A DNA stretch of 64,000 nt from NCBI GenBank assembly GCA_038233075.1, contig JBBSMQ010000015.1, positions 20,688 through 84,687 of the forward strand. The letters run 5' to 3'. The notes under the pieces are model-generated. The model was not told the DNA's origin. It saw only the letters and a list, made by a program, of their open reading frames with translations, and made no database searches. This stretch comes from Iamia sp038233075. Its GTDB lineage: Bacteria; Actinomycetota; Acidimicrobiia; Acidimicrobiales; Iamiaceae. Below are positions 61,300-64,000 of this stretch, one piece after another. Within the stretch, counting starts at the first letter, position 1; each line of letters starts with the position of its first letter. Position numbers and translations under genes: made by a program.

Positions 61300-62268
61300 C
61301 GGTCGGGCAACGTCAGGGAGGGGTGCTCAGCCAGGCCCAGGGGCACGCGAGAAGAACGGCCGACGACTCGCTCGATCTGGCCGACGTGATTGCCGCGAGC
61401 CTGTCCCAGGCGGGTCCGCACTGATTTCCCGGGCCCGCTCCGGCAAGCGGCCGCCCTGAGCCAGGAACACCGGGTGAGGGCGCGGTTGCGATGGCCGCCA
61501 ACCGGCTGAGCCAGTGGGGTCACCGGCGATCTGCTGGCTCGGGTGGCAGCGGATGGACTGGAGGTAGCGGAGCCGGTCGGTCGCGGCCCTGTCTGGTTCG
61601 CCCTCCGGTGGGCTCCGGTGCGGGTCGCAACGGTGCACCGGGACAGCTCCCCTCCGCCCACCCGCCGTGAGCCAGCGGAGTCGATGACGGGGACCAGGTA
61701 CGACCCGCTGACCGGCCCGAACGTGGAACCGGGACCATGGGCGGGACCGGTAGTGGGACCCTCAACGGGACCGTCAGCGGGACCCTGGCGGCCACCGAAG
61801 GTGGCGGCCCGGCCCAGGACCACCGCGGTCCCGACACCGACCACGCGGGCCAGCTCGTCCTTGGTCACCCCCAGCACGGTGGCCGCGTCGCTCTCGTCAT
61901 AGAGCGCCCGGCCATTGTGACCGTGGCGGGTGGGGGCACCGGCGCCCAGCCCGGGCCGGCACCCGGCGGAGCCCCGGGCGGTGATGGGGGCGTTCGCCAG
62001 TGGGATCCCGACCGGACAGGACAGACGCAAGGTCGTCCCGGCCGACCTCGCCCCCCAGCTCAGCAGCCCCGGCCGCCCGGCCGAGTCAGCGGCCCGGTTC
62101 CTCCCCGCGGTCGGCGTAGTAGGTCGACGGCCCCCCGGTGCCCGACGGTGTCGGACCGTCCGGACGGGGGCCGTCCTTGATCGGCGGTTGGAGGTAGCGG
62201 ACGATGCCATCGACGATCCGGCCCACGTCGCGCCGGGCCCCGCCCAGCGGGGTGACAGTGAACCTCAC
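61300..62268 (-). pseudogene. MobF-type conjugative relaxase remnant (TrwC/TraI family)
   Basis: The gene begins MRFTVTPLGGARRDVGRIVD at 62268 and proceeds through GGPSTYYADRGEEPGR, the typical N-terminal relaxase region with the tyrosine pair, but at 62086-62088 the expected Trp codon is TGA. LGRAAGAAELGGEVGRDDLA then continues in frame; after GRDP a frameshift near 62000 leads to ITARGSAG, ALYDESDAATVLGVTKDELA and GSYLVPVIDSAGSRR. The homology fades near 61300 beside the kinase stop, so the helicase half is absent. It cannot mobilise DNA. Confidence 0.8.
61731..61790. repeat. 12-bp GGGACC tandem repeat, block 1
   Basis: Five consecutive 12-base units start with GGGACC at 61731, 61743, 61755, 61767 and 61779 and vary in the other six bases. 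On the minus strand in the relaxase frame they encode a GPxx tetrapeptide repeat between the KDELARVV region and GSYLVPV. Confidence 0.75.
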
Positions 62269-62291
62269 GACACGGGTTCCGCGGGAGGCCC

Positions 62292-62316
62292 GCAGGTTTC
62301 CCGGAGGGGAACCTGC
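62292..62316. other. Hairpin upstream of the relaxase remnant, candidate oriT
   Basis: GCAGGTTTCCC pairs with GGGAACCTGC (one bulged T) over a GGAG loop, 24 bases upstream of the relaxase start. Relaxase genes commonly lie beside the origin of transfer they nick, which contains such an inverted repeat. The neighbouring AAGCGTGTGCG would be the place to seek a nick site. Position only; not proven. Confidence 0.45.
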
Positions 62317-62589
62317 AAGCGTGTGCGCGCCGGATCTGTGCTTCCACAGCGACGTGAGCGGACCCGGAACGGGACCGTCCGAGGCGGCCGGGCTGGGCTC
62401 CGGGGACCCTCGGAGGAGGGGCTGGGGCGCGGGGTCCGAGGGCCGCGGGCGAGGGTCGGGTGCTCATCGGTCGATGGCCGCGGTCGGACCGGGTGGTGCG
62501 GGGTCGAGGCCGCGGGGATTCTGGAGGCGGTCGAGGTGGGCGGTGATGTCGGCCACCCGCGGCCCGCTGTCCGACCGTCAGTGACGCGC

Positions 62590-63030
62590 TCCGCATGGAC
62601 GGTGAGGAGCCCCTCGCGGGCACGCTGGTTCCACTCGGGCAGGCGGCCCCGTGGACGCCGGGTGAGCCCGGGCACCTGGCCACAAACGCCCAGAGGTCCC
62701 CCCTCCAGGTCCCACGAGGTCGATGGCGCCCATCAGACGGCTGTTCACCCCGCCGGCGGAGCCCAGGCTCACCGAGCCGGCCATCTCGGTCCGGCTCATG
62801 GGGGCCGGCACCTCCTCGGCCCACAACGGGGACATGCGCGGCAGCAGCATCGCGGCGCTCGGGCCAACGACCGCACCCGCCCAGTGCTCCGCGTACGGGT
62901 CGGTCAGCTCGAAGCCCACCTGGCGCACCCCGGGGCTCGGGTGGTCAGTGGGCGCGAAGGACAGGACATCGTTGCTCTCCATGGCCACCTCGGCCGCTGA
63001 GCCCTCGTGAGTCGCGCGAGCAACTTCCGG
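62590..63030 (-). pseudogene. Degraded hypothetical gene of an actinobacterial mobile-element family
   Basis: VGFELTDPYAEHWAGAVVGP followed by SAAMLLPRMSPLWAEE, AGSVSLGSAGGVNSRLMGAI and, in other frames, WRGDLWAFVARCP and GRLPEWNQRAREGLLTVHAE, line up with a family of about 160-residue proteins I recall from actinobacterial genomes (pattern GxPYxExxWxxxLGPSA ... GLGxGxGxNSxL). At least two frameshifts separate the parts near 62680. It lies between the integrase and the relaxase remnant. Function unknown. Confidence 0.5.
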
Positions 63031-63157
63031 CCGGACCGCCAAGGCCACCTCGTGGGCGGATGCCGGCGATGGGGCGCTCGCGGCACCGGCCGTCGAGTGT
63101 GGCCACCAGGGTTCACCTCTGGACCCACCGTGAACCCCCGGCCACGAACAGCGAGAC

Positions 63158-63205
63158 GGGACCCTGAGCGGGACCGATGGCGGGACCCTCAGCGGGACTT
63201 GATCC
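63158..63205. repeat. 12-bp GGGACC tandem repeat, block 2
   Basis: Units begin at 63158, 63170, 63182 and 63194 (last unit GGGACT...). Two units, GGGACCCTGAGC and GGGACCCTCAGC, are close to GGGACCGTCAGC of block 1, 1.4 kb away. No intact gene overlaps this block. Confidence 0.7.
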
Positions 63206-63264
63206 TCCGCCGACGGATTCGGGTGCACGCCCCGCCGATCGGGGCAGCGAGGTGTTGACCTCGG

Positions 63265-64000
63265 CTACCAACGATCCGTTGCGGACGTGGCGGTTGCGGC
63301 GAGGTCGCCTCGGACGCCGACGTAACGGCTGAGGGTGAAGGCGGCGTTGGCGTGGCCGAGGAGCTGGCTCGCCGAGGCCGGATCCAGGCCAACGTCGAAC
63401 AGGAGCCAGCAGGCGGCGACGTGGCGGAGGTCGTGGGGGTGCCAGATCGCCGACGTTTCCGACTTCATCGGCCATCGGGCGGCAAGAGCGGCACGGGCCC
63501 AGTACCGCTGGAACGTCCGCCGGTTGGCGAAGCCGCCGTCGGTGCCGGGGAAGAGGAGCGCATCGGCTCCTCCGGTGGTCCTCGTCGTTTCGCACAGCGT
63601 GTTCAGCTCGTCGGCGAGGCTGGCCGGGAACACCGACGCACGGCGCTGGCGGTTCTTGGTTGCCTTGATGGCGAGGCCCTGTCGCGATTGCTCGACGGCC
63701 CGGTCGATGCGCACGACGCGTCGAGCCGCGAAGTCGAGGTCGCACGGTCGCAGCGCAACGAGCTCACCCCACCGAGCGCCGCATCGGTGCTTGAGTCGCA
63801 TGGCGGTGGCCCACTCGGGATGACCTTGGTCCGCGAGGGCCCGGAACAGCCGCTCACATTGCTCGTCGGTCGGGAGCGACGACCGCTCGACGAAGCCGAG
63901 CGCCTCGCTCTGGTGGTCTGGCACGGGGCTGTAGCGCACGAGCCACATCGGGTCGTCGGCTCGGGCCAGCCACCGGTTCTTGAACGCGAAGGTCACGAGC
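63265..64000 (-). CDS. Tyrosine recombinase/phage-type integrase, partial
   Basis: The C-terminal catalytic domain of a site-specific integrase, 243 or more residues; the gene continues beyond the right end of the window, so its start is not seen. All catalytic residues are present: Arg in KHRCGARWGELVALR, HxxR in HPHDLRHVAACWLL, His in SQLLGHANAAFTLSRY and the nucleophile Tyr in that same segment. It probably inserted the element whose relaxase and accessory genes lie just downstream. No tRNA adjoins its 3' end inside the window. Confidence 0.88.
   Translation of the reverse strand, partial: LVTFAFKNRWLARADDPMWLVRYSPVPDHQSEALGFVERSSLPTDEQCERLFRALADQGHPEWATAMRLKHRCGARWGELVALRPCDLDFAARRVVRIDRAVEQSRQGLAIKATKNRQRRASVFPASLADELNTLCETTRTTGGADALLFPGTDGGFANRRTFQRYWARAALAARWPMKSETSAIWHPHDLRHVAACWLLFDVGLDPASASQLLGHANAAFTLSRYVGVRGDLAATATSATDRW

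Noticed and set aside
61731..63205. GGGACC repeats considered as plasmid iterons or a CRISPR array
   Set aside because: Units are contiguous 12-mers with no spacers and only six conserved bases, partly in coding sequence; no cas genes or replication initiator nearby.

Overview
The window is extremely GC-rich, densely packed and uses many GTG starts, 4-bp ATGA/GTGA gene overlaps and at least one probable leaderless transcript. Together with glucosyl-3-phosphoglycerate synthase next to a FolP2-like protein, a class E sortase, a decaprenyl-phosphate phosphoribosyltransferase homologue, a 522-residue SerA and an IclR regulator divergent from leuCD, this points to Actinomycetota. A deep lineage such as the Acidimicrobiia is my inference; no rRNA is present to settle it.

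Layout. 0.1-10 kb: small membrane protein, gpgS, a FolP2-like protein with an FGGY kinase, two crotonase-family proteins, a PH-like protein, a class E sortase and the heme exporter pair ccmAB. 10-18 kb: serine/amino-acid block (hydrolase lipoprotein, serC, aminotransferase, S9 peptidase, serA) and an HD-GYP remnant. 18-27 kb: sunset-domain protein, SDR/DUF2867 protein, an SPFH / zinc-ribbon / membrane-protein operon, two broken genes joined end to end (FAD oxidase and AAA ATPase), and a phosphodiesterase-like lipoprotein. 27-38.4 kb: branched-chain amino-acid block: leuCD with a divergent IclR regulator and palindromic operator, then VOC, YqeY, MBL hydrolase, alpha/beta hydrolase and greA, then a leader-peptide attenuator in front of leuB-ilvE, then cimA. 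LeuB, LeuCD and CimA can act together to make 2-oxobutyrate for isoleucine as well as leucine. 38.4-42 kb: TM2-domain remnants, a conserved hypothetical, gltX, a DUF218 protein, and tRNA-Gln and tRNA-Glu.

42-64 kb is accessory-looking. It holds a frameshifted DedA gene, a PP2C gene missing its metal-binding core, a UbiA-family prenyltransferase, a truncated FTR1/EfeU permease coupled to an esterase, and a mirrored envelope-sensing region. In that region a four-gene operon (two NAGPA-domain proteins, response regulator, histidine kinase) lies opposite a secreted PepSY protein; a lipoprotein / two ABC ATPases / FtsX-type permease operon follows; then a broken DedA-PAP2 gene; then a second, nearly identical PepSY gene in inverted orientation, divergent from a second response regulator/kinase pair. 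The two PepSY genes share not only their coding sequence but an upstream array of TCAG repeats at 10-11 bp spacing, so they probably answer to the same regulator(s).

The right edge (61.3-64 kb) is a decayed integrative/conjugative element: a MobF relaxase with a nonsense codon and a frameshift, a hairpin just upstream that could be oriT, a degraded hypothetical gene, two blocks of a 12-bp GGGACC repeat, and the catalytic part of a tyrosine integrase running off the window. About ten genes are visibly broken, which is high for 64 kb. Some are one-base indels that could be assembly errors; others are deletions or fusions that cannot be. The most interesting elements are the mirrored PepSY/two-component/ABC region with its repeated operator, and the leaderless attenuator of leuB-ilvE.
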